This document shows positions 34,585 to 46,285 of a stretch of 64,000 nt of DNA, piece after piece; positions within the stretch are counted from its first letter, which is position 1, and each line of letters begins with the position of its first letter. The position numbers and the translations under genes are program-made. Location of the stretch: positions 42,603,521-42,667,520 of the forward strand of contig NC_092859.1 of the NCBI RefSeq assembly GCF_032062135.1. Reading direction: 5' to 3'. Under the pieces are notes generated by a model that was not told the origin of the DNA, did not search any database, and saw only the letters and a list, made by a program, of their open reading frames with translations. This DNA comes from Pyxicephalus adspersus. Lineage: Eukaryota; Chordata; Amphibia; Anura; Pyxicephalidae.

Positions 34585-34678
34585 AGAATAAAAACTCCCT
34601 ATTTATTGTACAGCGCTGTGTACTATGTTGGCGCTATATAAATCCTGTTTATTATTATTAAAAATAATAATAATAATA
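34585..34678 (+). repeat. tail of the (AAT)n-tailed frog repeat
   Basis: 'TTATTGTACAGCGCTGTGTA', 'CTATGTTGGCGCTATATAAA', 'TCCTGTTTATTATTATT' and then AAT-type repeats. The piggyBac-like element starts at its A-rich end. Confidence 0.75.
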
Positions 34679-35540
34679 TTAACCACCCGAGCGATAACCC
34701 CGACCTTGGTTCGGAGTTAAAATAATTACAATTATCGATAACCCCGAACTTTTCTCACTGTATGAAAATACAGTGAGAAAAGTTCGGGTTTATCAATCAC
34801 TTACCTGGTCCCACTGCGATCCAGCGTCGTCTTCCAGCGTCGGGTGCCCTCTCCGGGAAGAAGAAGCCGTCCGGCTTCTCCCTCCATAGCGCGTACGTCG
34901 GCGCGTACGATGACGTCGGCGCGTGTGCGGGAAATTCAAAGTGAAACTCATTCAAACACATTTTGTATTGGATTGAATACAAACTCCTGTATCCAATCCA
35001 ATACAAAATAATTCAAAATAAATACAAAGTATGTAATTGGTAAATTCAAACTCTCATTTTGTATTGGATTGGATACAGGAATTTGTATTCAATCCAATAC
35101 AAAATGAGAGTTTGAATTTTGTTCTCATTTTGTATTGGATTGAATACAAAGTCCTGTATCCAATCCAATACAAAATATTAGAAAATATATTTATGTGGTT
35201 TTGTCTATAGGTATGTGACGGACACTAGGGAGGTGTTTTAGAAAAATATATTACTATACAGTATACCGAATTATCGCATTTTCAGTATTTTTCATTTATT
35301 TATGTATTCTTGTTTAAGCTGATTTTTGTGTCTTTTATTTAATTTTATTAAAAGTAATTTTTTTTTTTACATGATTGTGTGTTTCAAACATTTTTTATGT
35401 TCATGATATCTACTAGAACCCTGTTCGGACATATTTCTGTAAGTTACAGGTCTACAATTTAAAAAACAAAATTTCATGAAAAACAGTGTAACGCTTTTGG
35501 AACAGAAATCTAGACATCAGTGTAACGCCCAGGTGGTTAA
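34679..35540. mobile_element. piggyBac-like non-autonomous element with TTAA ends
   Basis: 862 bases bounded by TTAA on both sides. The left terminus TTAACCACCCGAGCG and the inverse of the right terminus TTAACCACCTGGGCG match at 13 of 15 positions. The interior has no transposase, but it has a perfect 21-bp hairpin at its left end (34743-34788) and three hairpins of a shared 16-base sequence between 34960 and 35176. The TTAA target and C-rich ends are typical of the piggyBac superfamily. Confidence 0.8.
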
Positions 35541-36563
35541 TGCAAGGGTAAAAGTGTTTTTTAGTAGTTTTGCATAGAGGTTAGAACCCCTGTCAGGTGC
35601 CCACACTTCCTGTTCTGGTGTTACAACTATAGGGAGCAGAATGAAAAAATATTATGAGACCAAATTCTGTTTGGATTTGGAAATTCTTTATTTAAATGAG
35701 CCATATATATCGGACAATGGGAGGTAGAGCCCAGCTTAGCCAATCCGACTATCACACGATGACAGCTGTCATTTCCCAGTGGCTGATTGGCTGAGCCATA
35801 GCTGTCATTAACGTGCAGTACCATGACCCTAAAGGCAGCCATTACAGGCAACCTGGCAGGATCACTGGGTGAATTTCATGTAAAAGTAGAGGCACTGTAT
35901 ACACCACGATATGGTATGACGTGTACAACTTAGTACATTTTGAGTTACATTTATTTCATTTTGCATGCTGTCAAGCTATACATCCAGCAAATCAGTCCTG
36001 ACTGGCTTTGCAATTCTAAACTTCTTGCTCTTCTGCACCTCTTGGATCTGTACAAGATCAATACAAGATTTACAGATATAATAGCCAGAGCTCTGTCATA
36101 GCTTGCTGGCTAGACTGGTTGAGCTGTATTATACTAGTCAATGACAGATTGATAGACTGTGTAAAGAAAAAACAAAAATTGGAGAACTATACCTGGTAAA
36201 TATCAGATCACTTATATTCCAAATTCCAATCCAAATTCAGATTAGCTCTGATCTGAGTCGGAATCAACTCCGATTGGAACAATCTGATGACCACCAGTAA
36301 CAACCTGTTTATCAGACAGTAAATGCTAGGCTTCCTCCATTCTATTGAAATAACAATTGGGTATAGATAAACTGGTGAAAATAGTACATTAAAACATCTA
36401 CAACACTGACCCATCAGAGAACAAATTTTTCAAGCAAACTAGAGAACAAATACCACAGTGAAACATATAATAATAATAATATATTCCTAAAAACAATGGA
36501 AAGACAGGAGAGTATTCACACCTCATGCACCATACAATAGAAGTCTTGACCCTAGAAGGTTAT
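35541..36563. other. gene-free stretch
   Basis: No repeat ends or coding signal recognised; AT-rich unique-looking DNA with 60-75 codon ORFs only. Confidence 0.5.
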
Positions 36564-36793
36564 GGGTCTGATTTATTAAAGCTCTCCAAGGCTGGAGAGG
36601 ATACACTTTTATCATTGAAGCTGGGTGATCCAGCAAACCTATAAAGTAATTTACTATTCTTCAAAGTAATTTACTATTTGTTAGCAAATGTTTTGAATCT
36701 TGGACCAGATCCATTCCATGTTTTCTGGATCACCCAGCGTCACTGTTGAAAGTGTATCTTCTCAAGCCTTGTAGAGCATTAATAAATCAGGCC
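36564..36793. mobile_element. foldback MITE, second copy of the 10027 family
   Basis: 'CTGATTTATTAAAGCTCTCC' at the left and GCATTAATAAATCAGGCC at the right. Internal inverted phrase pairs GGGTGATCCAGCAAACCT and TTTTCTGGATCACCCAGC show the same palindromic layout as the copy at 10.0 kb. Confidence 0.75.
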
Positions 36794-37019
36794 GCATGAC
36801 TCCATCCACAACGAATTGTAGTGGTATGATATGATCTTACATGGCCATTGTCACAGTAGCTGACCGATTTCAAGAGGTTTCTCCTCTCCTTCCAAACCTA
36901 TGATTACTATAAGTGCCACTGGAACATATACTGTACATTGACCTAGGTTTTCCTTTATTGCTTCTTTTGACTTTTATTGACTTCTTGCCCAAAAGACAAG
37001 CCTTGACCAATGGTGTCTA

Positions 37020-37310
37020 CTGATTCAATAAAACCCCCAAATCATTCTACACTGCCATCAAGCTTATGTAGTTTCTTCTGATTTTTGCACTGGAAAGCAG
37101 CTTTGGTTGTTTTGTTATTTAAAATATTGGTATAGGTGATAGTTTGCCTTGATCTGTCCATTTATTTTTGTGATAATCAGATCAAAGCAAGCTATCACCA
37201 ATACTTTTGTTTAAAATCACAAAACAACTGAAGCTGCTTTCCAATGCATAAATATTAACTACATAAGCTTGAAGGCAGTGTAGAATTACTTTGGTTTTGA
37301 AATCTATTTA
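37020..37310. repeat. long imperfect inverted repeat (foldback element)
   Basis: The left arm (about 37025-37166) contains ATTCTACACTGCCATCAAGC, TTATGTAGTTTCTTCTG, GAAAGCAGCTTTGGTTGTTT and GGTGATAGTTTGCCTTGATC. The right arm (about 37175-37310) contains their reverse complements in mirrored order. The arms are about 130 bases each with a tiny loop. No family recognised. Confidence 0.8.
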
Positions 37311-40300
37311 AGATGAATAAAAGTGCATTATATAAGTTATCTTTAACTTCTTACTTTATAGAATAAATGTCTGGAAATCTAAAGATCCTCAAGGTGTGAC
37401 AATCCTAAAGGGCCTGCAGTGAAGTCACTTTGAGCAGCAGATGGAGCCACCTGGAATAGGGGGTGCATTGAATCCCTGCAATTGGTGCTCCCCCAAACAC
37501 TGGAAGAATGAAGGTAAAAGTACTTCCTTTTTTTACTTACCTCATTCAAAAAAAACAAAGTTTGCCCCTATCATGTCAACAGCTGTGACAGCACAGGGTT
37601 TAGGGGGCCTCAATGACATTTATTTTCCCTGGGGAAAACACCTTTTAGTTTAATTAAAACCACATATAAGAACATAGTCCTGTTGCAACATGGTTAAACC
37701 ATAGAATTTAGTCTCCATGTCAAAACTGGTAATAACTCAATGTACTTGATTACTTTCTTTATTTTTAATAACATTTTCTGGTGAGAAATAGAAAAAAATC
37801 ACACAGGTTCCCTCTCTTAATGTTTTTGTATTTTTTCTCTGAAGCAGTTTTCCTAGACAGCTCATCTTCTATGCCTAACTCCGCTAATGACCCTAGACGG
37901 AGATAGCACAGGCTCAGAAAGGAGATGTACAGAATGATTGATACCCGATCTGACAGCAATTATCTTGATTATGGGAATAGTGCTCTGTGCTACCACCAGC
38001 AGGGTTCCATGTACTGTATATGTAAGGTAGGGGAAATCATTCCATCATTTCCAGCTGTATTTTCCCTTAGGTGACATAAGCAAGAATATAGACCAAGCAG
38101 CCTACTGTTTAAATGTCGTGGTTATAGTGACAGCTATAACCCAGCCATGTAGTAATCACCCACCATAGATTTAAAGTAATATATATATATAAACCCAATC
38201 ACTAAACACACATATAGGCTCAAACATGTTAATATCATTTTTATCAATGTTTAATATTCTGTTTCAGAAATGCTAAACCTGCAGTTTTCTTTGAAATCAT
38301 ACATGGTAATCCATAGTCCATTCAAGCTCTTTCTGTTATGGGTTGACAACATTCTGTCCCTGTCTACAAGCTGTGCTCATGTGTGGTCACCCCGTCACAA
38401 AGGCTTCTGATGAAAAGTACTAATTTCATTCCTCATTGCACAAGCATGATTCGCTATTGTCCCCATCTAAAAACACCCTCTGAAAAATGCCAAGCCTCCA
38501 AAGCTGGAGTGTATATATATAGACAAGACTTCTTTTAGAACTGAGATCAAATAAAAATGTTGAAAAGAATGTGAAAGCATATTTTATATATTTTCTATAG
38601 CTTTATTAAATTAAGGGCTATTATTCACCCGCAGTATGCTGCAGTGCATTGCTGCAGGCTGAACTGCAGTCCCAAACTTTCCTATTCAGGTTATTGGGAT
38701 AGGTCGGGACCTTTTTCTTCACATGGCCTTAGCGGATCTTTGCTCTTGACCACACGGTTGCAGTCACGAGTGTATGTGGTTGCCATTAGTATGGTTTGCC
38801 TCTCCTAGCTGCTCAGCAGCAGCCTACTGTGTGCTTGGCAGTGGAAAACTGCAGTTTTACAAAATGGCTAAATGAGCCCTACATTTCATTTATGGTTGTT
38901 TTTTTTATCTGTTTTAAAATCTATTTGTTTTGTAGTGGCAGAATACCTAACACTGTAAATAGGATACTGAATCACTTACAATTATTTCAGCACTACATGC
39001 TTGGTGTCATTTAGGCAGATAGTAGGTACAAAGAAAATATGCAATGGTCTGTATATATGAGTTTACCATATCTTTTCTGAACCCGAGGTACTTGGCAATG
39101 CATCATATTTTATTTTCTATAACCAATGTATTATGGTGTGCATTTCATTTAAGACTACGAGAAGGTCTCTGAGTTGTTTCGTAGTTATTTACTAACAGGA
39201 AGTAGCTTAGTAAGTAAGCTTAGGAAGTAATGGAAGGTATAACAATGTATAATGTAAATGTGCAATATCATTTACATTTTTTTTTTCAGAGACATACAGT
39301 CATGAAACAATAAACCTATGACAGCAGGATTATATGCTCACTTTGAATCTTTTGATCTAGAAACTGTTACAATGTATGTTCTCAGAGCCCCCATTTAGCT
39401 ACTTTTATGGAGTTTTATTTAAGCTGATTTATAGTTGCAAAACAGAACACCTAGCAAAGTCAATCAATGTAAAAATCCTGTTTTCTCAATCATTAAAAAA
39501 GTCCTCTTTGTTTAGTTACTCATCTCAGTATGTGTATCCATCCCATTATTTTTTGTTATGAGAAAAAACGATTTTTCATTCTGGGTATGATATGGATTAC
39601 CTACTTTATTTGTACAATTTATTTTCAGTTACACTTGTGATTTGTATTTTGCCAATTTTTTTGATTCATAAAAACTGGAAAAACTAAATGCAGTACCAAA
39701 GTGAAATTGTTGCATAAAGCAACCCATCAGAATGTTATCTTGCTACACTTGGCGCAGGGCTGTAGACACAACAAAAGTTCTGTCTATGCGGTAGACATGA
39801 TCACCGGCTAGAGCTGGGGACCACCAAAATTTTCTCGTGGACTACTGGTTGTTGACTGCTGCTTTAGATGGCCCTGTAGGAAAATACAACCACCAGACAC
39901 AAAAGCAGCAGGTACAGATCCTGAGAATGGCTTTATCTGATGTGCTGCAGTGTGCAGTGAAATCAGTATTGGCATCAGTACAAGAGAGAAACATGAATAT
40001 CCATCAAAGCATTAAGGAAAGGCTGAAGTTCAGCTTTAAATTCCTTACAAAAATTGTAAAAAAAGTGCTCTTTTTTCTACATTTTTTGCTCAGAATTTCT
40101 AGGCACTCACAACTGTATATCTGCAGTGTGAGGTAAAATGCAGTGCTGCATTGAGTGCTTGTTTAAGAATATTTGGAGTGAGATATGGTGATGATATTAC
40201 TGTACTGCACATTGTTCCTTGCTGGAGGCTCTGATATGAGGAAGCAAAGCCTTTTCTTTATCAAGATGACCACACAATGTGAAGAACAAGACATGGTAAG

Positions 40301-41357
40301 TTGGCATAAGGTGGCTACAGGTAAACCATAGGTAATACTGGTGACTAGTTCTTTCCCTCTTGAATGCTTTTTTGGGCACAACTTTTTTTTTGGGGCAAAG
40401 AGAAGGACAAACAGGGAAGTTTAATGTTTAAATTTATAGAAAATAAAATTGGAGTTCCAGATGGAACATTTCTTTCTAATAAATCAGCCCGCAGTGTAAA
40501 ATTTCAGTCTCAGCTTCTGGGCTATAATCCTATAATAAACCTGACACAAGCTACCGCCTCCTGCTTTGAGTTGCACTGTTTATACAATAAAATGTCTGAA
40601 AGTAGGTGCGTTACTTTGTAATGAGCTGCACTTCTGTTCGGTAACATTAATATCCAAGATATTGTCTATTAACTATATCACTGGCATTTATACACTTTGA
40701 TCCTATGAGGACCTCTGTGAAGTGAGTCTTAATCCAATTTAGCTGTAAAAATAAAAGCTGAATTATTTAATTACCGCTGGCTTAGTACAAACCTATAAAA
40801 TGGCATTTTATGACTCTAGATGCATGTATTGTGAAGCCAAAGTGCACCGAAGAGACAAAATCTGACCAAAATCAAAATCAGAGGTTTTGTTTATGGAGGA
40901 TATTATGCTTTTAGCAATTAACCCTTTGGTTACAAATATCAACTATTTTCTTTTCAGGAAATTTACGAATTGTGTTTGGAAAATTGCTTGGAGAAGCATT
41001 AATATAATTAATTTTGATAACTGCACCTTTCAAATTAGCAGCCAGAGGCTTAAAACCCACCTAAACCCAATATTAAGCAAGGGAAATTTTTAGAGCAATC
41101 ATGTTGGTTAGTGTAAATTATATTCATTATTTGTATTTATATGTTACCTTTGGAACACAACTTTACAAATTTAAAATCTTTGTGATAAGGTCATGTGTCC
41201 TTGACCCTCTCAAAGACTGAATTCAGAGATGACAGGTAATGGCTGTATTTGGCCCATAAAAAAAATATTTTGCACAGTACTTTGCTTATGCACAGTTTGT
41301 ATCTATTTCTTAGAGTTATCAGAATTATTCTTGGTCAGGTTTAGGTTTATTTGGTGT
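37311..41357. other. gene-free stretch
   Basis: Mostly AT-rich. A possible MITE lies at 38625-38885 (AGGGCTATTATTCACCCGC at the left, ATGGCTAAATGAGCCCT at the right). At 39790-39850 a segment ending ACTACTGGTTGTTGACTGCT looks like a decayed hAT end. No gene supported. Confidence 0.45.
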
Positions 41358-41717
41358 TTAACCTCCCTGGCATTATGCATGTTAAGTATTTTTAAATGTG
41401 AAAGTGGTACATTTAAAAATACTTACTATTTTAAACTTCCCGCCTTGTCCCCCCTCCAGCCACGCGGTCCCGCCCCCCAGCCACACACTTGCCAGCAGAA
41501 CCCCGGTTGGCGGGCAACGCTAGCTTACATCGATGCTCGGCTGGCATCGCCAGGGGAAGAAGATGCCGGGCTTTTCTGGCGGACGCCACAGGCACCGCTT
41601 ACCAGGTAAGCTGTTTAAACTCCCTGGCAATTCCACCCGAGTACCGCTCGGGGTTACCGCTTTTGGTATGGATAATTCACCCCAAGCCACACTCGGGATT
41701 ACTGCTAAGGAGGTTAA
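41358..41717. mobile_element. short piggyBac-like MITE with TTAA ends
   Basis: 360 bases, starting TTAACCTCCCTGGCA and ending GCTAAGGAGGTTAA. It has an internal palindrome near the left end (AAGTATTTTTAAATGTG against ACATTTAAAAATACTTA) and a GC-rich core. The overlapping ORFs of about 100 codons in several frames reflect base composition. Confidence 0.7.
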
Positions 41718-42036
41718 AGTGTACTGTGAGGTATTCAGGAAGATTGCAAATGAATTTCTGCATCCCTGCACATTACATTTGGCCTGCATTTGTGTAAGAA
41801 GGTCCCAAATGATTGTTTATGCAAAATAGCTGCTGCTGGTAATTACAGGACTCTTTGGGTGTCCAGTGGTCTGTACTGGAAGAAGGATGGCCCTTAAACA
41901 CCCTTTAAATCCAGACCAGATTTTATATATGAAAATAGGTGTAATCACTGCATCTAGCTTAATACACTAAGTAGCAACCGTTCCCAGAAGACTGGGGGGC
42001 ATGCAGCAGAGTGGCTGCTGATGGTCTAGTGTGAGT

Positions 42037-42465
42037 ATAGCTACGTACACACTTCCAATTATTATCGTTGGAAAACGAACGACGAACGTTCATGCACGAT
42101 ATATACGAACGATCGTATAGCACCGATCCTGCACATAGAGTTAACGACACGATCGTTCGTAGATATTGTACACACAATAGATACGATCGTTTGAGCGATA
42201 GAGGAACTATGTGCACGACAGGAAAGTGAACGGACGTTCGTTCATCACGCATGCTCTGAACATGGACGATCAACGAACGACCGTACACACGAACGATGTT
42301 CAACGATCGTCGTCCAATCCGATCCGTCGGTCCGGTCGTTCGTTTCCAGCGACTTTCCTCGTTCGTCGGCGTCGTTGGTTACTTTTTTACGAACGATTTT
42401 TTGCCCAATCGATCGTTTGTCGTTCGATTGGAACGATAAAAATTGGAAGTGTGTACGCACCTTTA
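42037..42465. mobile_element. MITE rich in CGAACGATCG-type motifs
   Basis: The left end GCTACGTACACACTTCCAAT continues TATTATCGTTGG. The right end AACGATAAAAATTGGAAGTG then TGTACGCACCTTT is its inverse. The interior is unusually CpG-dense with many inverted CGAACGA and TCGTTCG motifs, unlike the flanks. Terminal motif shared with the MITE at 21465. Confidence 0.8.
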
Positions 42466-44722
42466 GTCCCCTGGCTGCCTGAGATCCAGGAGGGCCATGG
42501 ACAAGAGTGTCTGAGAGTGGCAATAAAGGTCTAAAGTGGGTTAGGCTCAAGGGGTGTGGATCCATGAGTTGCAGACAGTGAGGCTAATCTCAGAAGTGGG
42601 CAAATATCAGAGATATATAACCAAAATTTAGGTTTGGCATTATTGTGTGCCAATTTTTTCCATTCAAGAACTATGTAAATTGTTTTAGACATTAGTTTGC
42701 TTAACAAGTAACACATTCTTTTAATTTACCCCTGAAAGACTGTCTAAGTGGTGTTTCAGTGACTCTTCTATGCCAAGAGTCCTATTGTTTACCAAGCAAA
42801 CCCCTACAGTATCCATATCCAAAACTTTTCCATAGTTTTGGATAGAGTGGGTAAAGAGTAGAACTCCTCTCAGGTTATTTTGCTATCTGAGGCTCGTGTG
42901 TTTGCAGTGTGTTTGCTAGGCTCGTAGTAGCTATAATCCACTGACTGTGCAGCTCCAGAAAACATTAAGAATAATTTAAGACTGTTGAGGAAGAAAGTAT
43001 ACTTAAGTTCAGGGTAACTTTATTATATTCAGCTGCGTCTACTCTTTCTGGCATAGTTTGTTTTTCATGATAAATATTTAAACTAGACCTTCCAAAAGTT
43101 AATATTAAGATGGGATTTTGGGAGCCATGAAAAATATGGATTATTTCCAAACTATTCTGCAGGAAATATAATATTTGCGTACTGCTCACACAATTCAAGG
43201 CTTCAGCCACATTCTACTACCAATTGTCTTTTGCCGTGAAGAGCGAGCACAATACAAACCATTATACCCCTGAGTTCTCTATTCTGTTGCTACAGCAGGA
43301 GTTTGAAAATCATCAGATAATCGCCACCTCTGTGCCATTCAACCATCTTTAAATAAGCCACTTTTTTTTTTCTTCCTTCTAAACTGAGAACAGAAAACCC
43401 GTAGGAAAGAAATAATCTGTTGCATTAAATGGGCTTTTCTGATGTGAAAGGTATTAAAAGAAATTGGAGGAATTTTGCCTGTAAAAATGAGAAATGAAAA
43501 TTGATTTTAAACCAAATTCACCGGCATGTTATTAAATGTGCACTTTCAGTTGCCCAAGATGTGCTTGTTTTTATATATGTATATAAAGACATTTAGTATG
43601 GGTTTTTGTTATTTAAGTGGGGGGTTTATTTTTAAATAATCTTGTTTGAAAGGTGTTTATGAATTGTTGACTGGGGTACATTTCCCAAGAGGTTGAGTTG
43701 TTCCTGCCCTACGTTGTCTCATAATTTTGTATGGTTCACTTTAGAAATAATTTATCTTGTTACCTTCATGACATCATGACAGGTAATCTGAGGTGCATGA
43801 ACTAAAAGGACACACACATGCTGTACTCTGCCTTGTTTACCATACCATCAGATTAATGATTTCTCTAAAGACAAAAGTGAACACAGATGTGGTTTAGTAC
43901 ATCGATACACTGGTCCACCAACATTGTTTATCAATCTGCTGTTGCAAGTACATTTCTACGGGAGAGGGTGCAGTGGGGTGCCTCCTGCTCACCCGTCCCT
44001 CTTCCTAGAACTGAATAGTGATGTGTGTACAGTGCTTGTTCATTCTGTGGCACTGAAAGATGCTTCCTGTTCACCCGGAAAAGAAAAAAAAGCCTTAATA
44101 TGTAGTGCAGCAAGTTTTTTCTAAAACAGATTTTTGTGGTTTTATTAGGCTGGCTAATTTCTCTTCTGCAGAGCTCTTCTTTTCTTAATGACCCTTTTAT
44201 ATTTATATCAATCTGCACAAGATGAAAAAAGGTTATTATAGAGTAGAAATTGTCAAATGCAATCTTTCACATGTCCATATGTAATTTATGCTGTATTTTT
44301 TTTATAGATACAATCAGTGTCCAGCTGGGCCTAAAACCATGACCCAGTGCTCATACTGCTTGTATGGATGAGCCAGCTGTGAGCTCAATGAAAAGCTCAA
44401 ATATAGGTCTAACCTGAAAGTTAGCTTAAAAAAATACACTCAGACTTCCCTGAGCCAACTTGAATGTAAAGTGTTGCTTTAAAGATATCCATCCATTACC
44501 ATAACAAACAGCAACTAGATGCCTATGGACCTCCATGTTGTTTTTTAGATAACAAAGTCTAAATTGACACTTTGTTCATTGTATATAGTATATGATGGTC
44601 AGGGAATGGGGGGGGGGGGGTAAGAAAAGGGATGGTGGGAGTGGGGATGTTCCCTGTTGTCCCTATGGGATTTAAGGTGTGTACAGTTGGGCCTCCCTCT
44701 TTGGTAAATACAATTTAGAGAA
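42466..44722. other. gene-free stretch
   Basis: No gene. At 43945-44060 a piece reading GGGTGCAGTGGGGTGCCTCC and GTGTGTACAGTGCTTGTTCA resembles the core of the 21465 MITE family in decayed form. Confidence 0.45.
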
Positions 44723-45004
44723 TAATAGGGAGCACAGAGAGAGAACAAAGAAAGAGGTTCGAGAACCAGGCAAGACAAACATAATATGTTTTGTGAACCT
44801 GAACCAATGTTCCTACTTCTGTGATTCCGTTTACCAGAACTAGGCAAGAGAAATACAACATACTAACAATTATATGTTTGTGAATTATGTATTTGTATGA
44901 CTTTGTTATGTATGAAGTTAAGATGTATTAATACATTCATAGTGTGACACAATACTTTTGAGCCTCGAACCTCTTTCTTTGTTCTCTCTCTGTGCTCCCT
45001 ATTA
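44723..45004. mobile_element. MITE with perfect 41-bp terminal inverted repeats
   Basis: 44723-44763 and 44964-45004 are exact reverse complements over 41 bases (TAATAGGGAGCACAGAGAGA and onward). The interior is about 200 bases, AT-rich and non-coding. TA lies at the outer edges, consistent with a TA target. The perfect arms imply recent activity or gene conversion. Confidence 0.85.
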
Positions 45005-45139
45005 TGACACTTTGTTCAGTTAACTTCCTGTTGCTTGTTAATATACTTTGAAAAATAATTTAAAACTCCTGAGTAATTTAAAGCCATGTTACAAAATCAG
45101 AAACTGTGTGAATCATTAAATCTAACAAACAGACCTGCT

Positions 45140-45650
45140 TTGCTTATAATGAGAGGAAAGCTAATGTACAGTGCCTGGCATGCTCATAAAAGTATTTGTC
45201 TGTGCCAGCAACCTTAACTTGGTAATACTGGCTGACATCACGGATCTCACAGAGCAGATCTGAGAAGGGCCAATCAAAGACAAACTTTATTATTAACTGA
45301 TTCAGACCTTCTACTGAGGAAAAGAAATAAATTAACACAGGTTTTCAGCTTTTCTTCTTGGTTTTGAATTTGGAGAGACAGTGATATCATATGTAGTTAG
45401 AGGCTTTCGGTTTCTGTATATTTGTTGCCTTCCTAGGTTTCTTCTCCAATATCAACATTCTAATTACCTTGTCTTTCAAAAGATTTCTGTTTTAATTCAC
45501 CAGCCTTTGAGAACTTTAAAAAATCGGACCCAATGCCCCAATTGGTGGATGGCCATTTGACTTGTAGCTGTAACTTCCCACAGCTGTAGACACTTTCCTG
45601 CCCATTGCTCTGTATTTTAGGTGGGGTATCATCATCATTCACTGCAATGC
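45140..45650 (-). other. two splice-compatible open segments of unknown identity
   Basis: A segment at about 45467-45641 (acceptor GCATTGCAG, donor GTAATT) and another from 45308 down (acceptor TTTTCCTCAG) share a compatible phase. The second reads FDWPFSDLLCEIRDVSQYY. I do not recognise either. They lie just downstream of the decayed Tc1 copy and have no further exons that I could find, so they may be chance or transposon sequence. Confidence 0.2.
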
Positions 45651-45829
45651 AGTTTTAATGGAATGGCATTGGAGGGTATGATGTTAGTGGTCAGACTGGT
45701 AGCACAGGGAGGCTTATATGAGGGAACCGGCTTATAAAGAGGAGATGCTGGCTGCTGCAAGAGCAAGCAAACCCTACACCAAACGAACATTTACCTTTAC
45801 TGTGGTGAGGAGCCCACTGCAAGGCTGAC

Positions 45830-46285
45830 TCTAAAATACTTTGGTATACAGGGAGAAGTACTTGTTTAACTTAATGACTGGAAGGTTTCCAGGTACTGTA
45901 GTTGCAAAGTCCAAACCATCACCCCACCATCGCCATGTGTTACAGTTGATATGAGGGGTTTGTGCTGATATGCTGTTGGTTTTTTTCCAAATAAGGCTCT
46001 GTGCATTATGGCAAAGCATCCCTACTTTGGTGTCTTATGTTTTTAAGTTATGCTACCATGTTCTAATTAAAGAGAACAGGCTTTTTCCCAGAGTGGAGGG
46101 CTTCAGAATAGAAGTTGTTATCTGCATATTGGTTCCAGGCCAGCCAATCAAAGTTTTTCAGGTTTGGGCTTTTAGTTTTAAAATGCAGATTCCTTTTTTT
46201 CTTTACTGTATGGACTCCAATTTCAGAGTAACTGCACCAATTCGGAGGACTTATGAATAGCAAAGGGAATCCAGATTGCAAAATA
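45830..46285 (-). pseudogene. decayed Tc1/mariner transposase fragment
   Basis: One frame reads KKPTAYQHKPLISTVTHGDG then GVMVW, matching the Tc1 core (TVKHGGGSVMVW type). The neighbouring frame continues TVPGNLPVIKLNKYFSLY, as in Tc1 GPGHLAVIES...VYQSIL. Frame changes and stops show it is dead. The catalytic Asp and Glu regions are not intact here. Confidence 0.65.

Noticed and set aside
41489..41829. Three overlapping ORFs of about 90-100 codons
   Set aside because: Inside or overlapping the TTAA-flanked MITE, with mutually exclusive frames and no domain.
42211..42565. ORFs on both strands of about 107 codons
   Set aside because: Explained by the CpG-dense MITE interior with few stop codons.
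45240..45310. Class II cytokine receptor exon
   Set aside because: Only a short phrase resembles the family, conserved cysteines cannot be verified, and no neighbouring exons were found. Kept only as a low-confidence lead.
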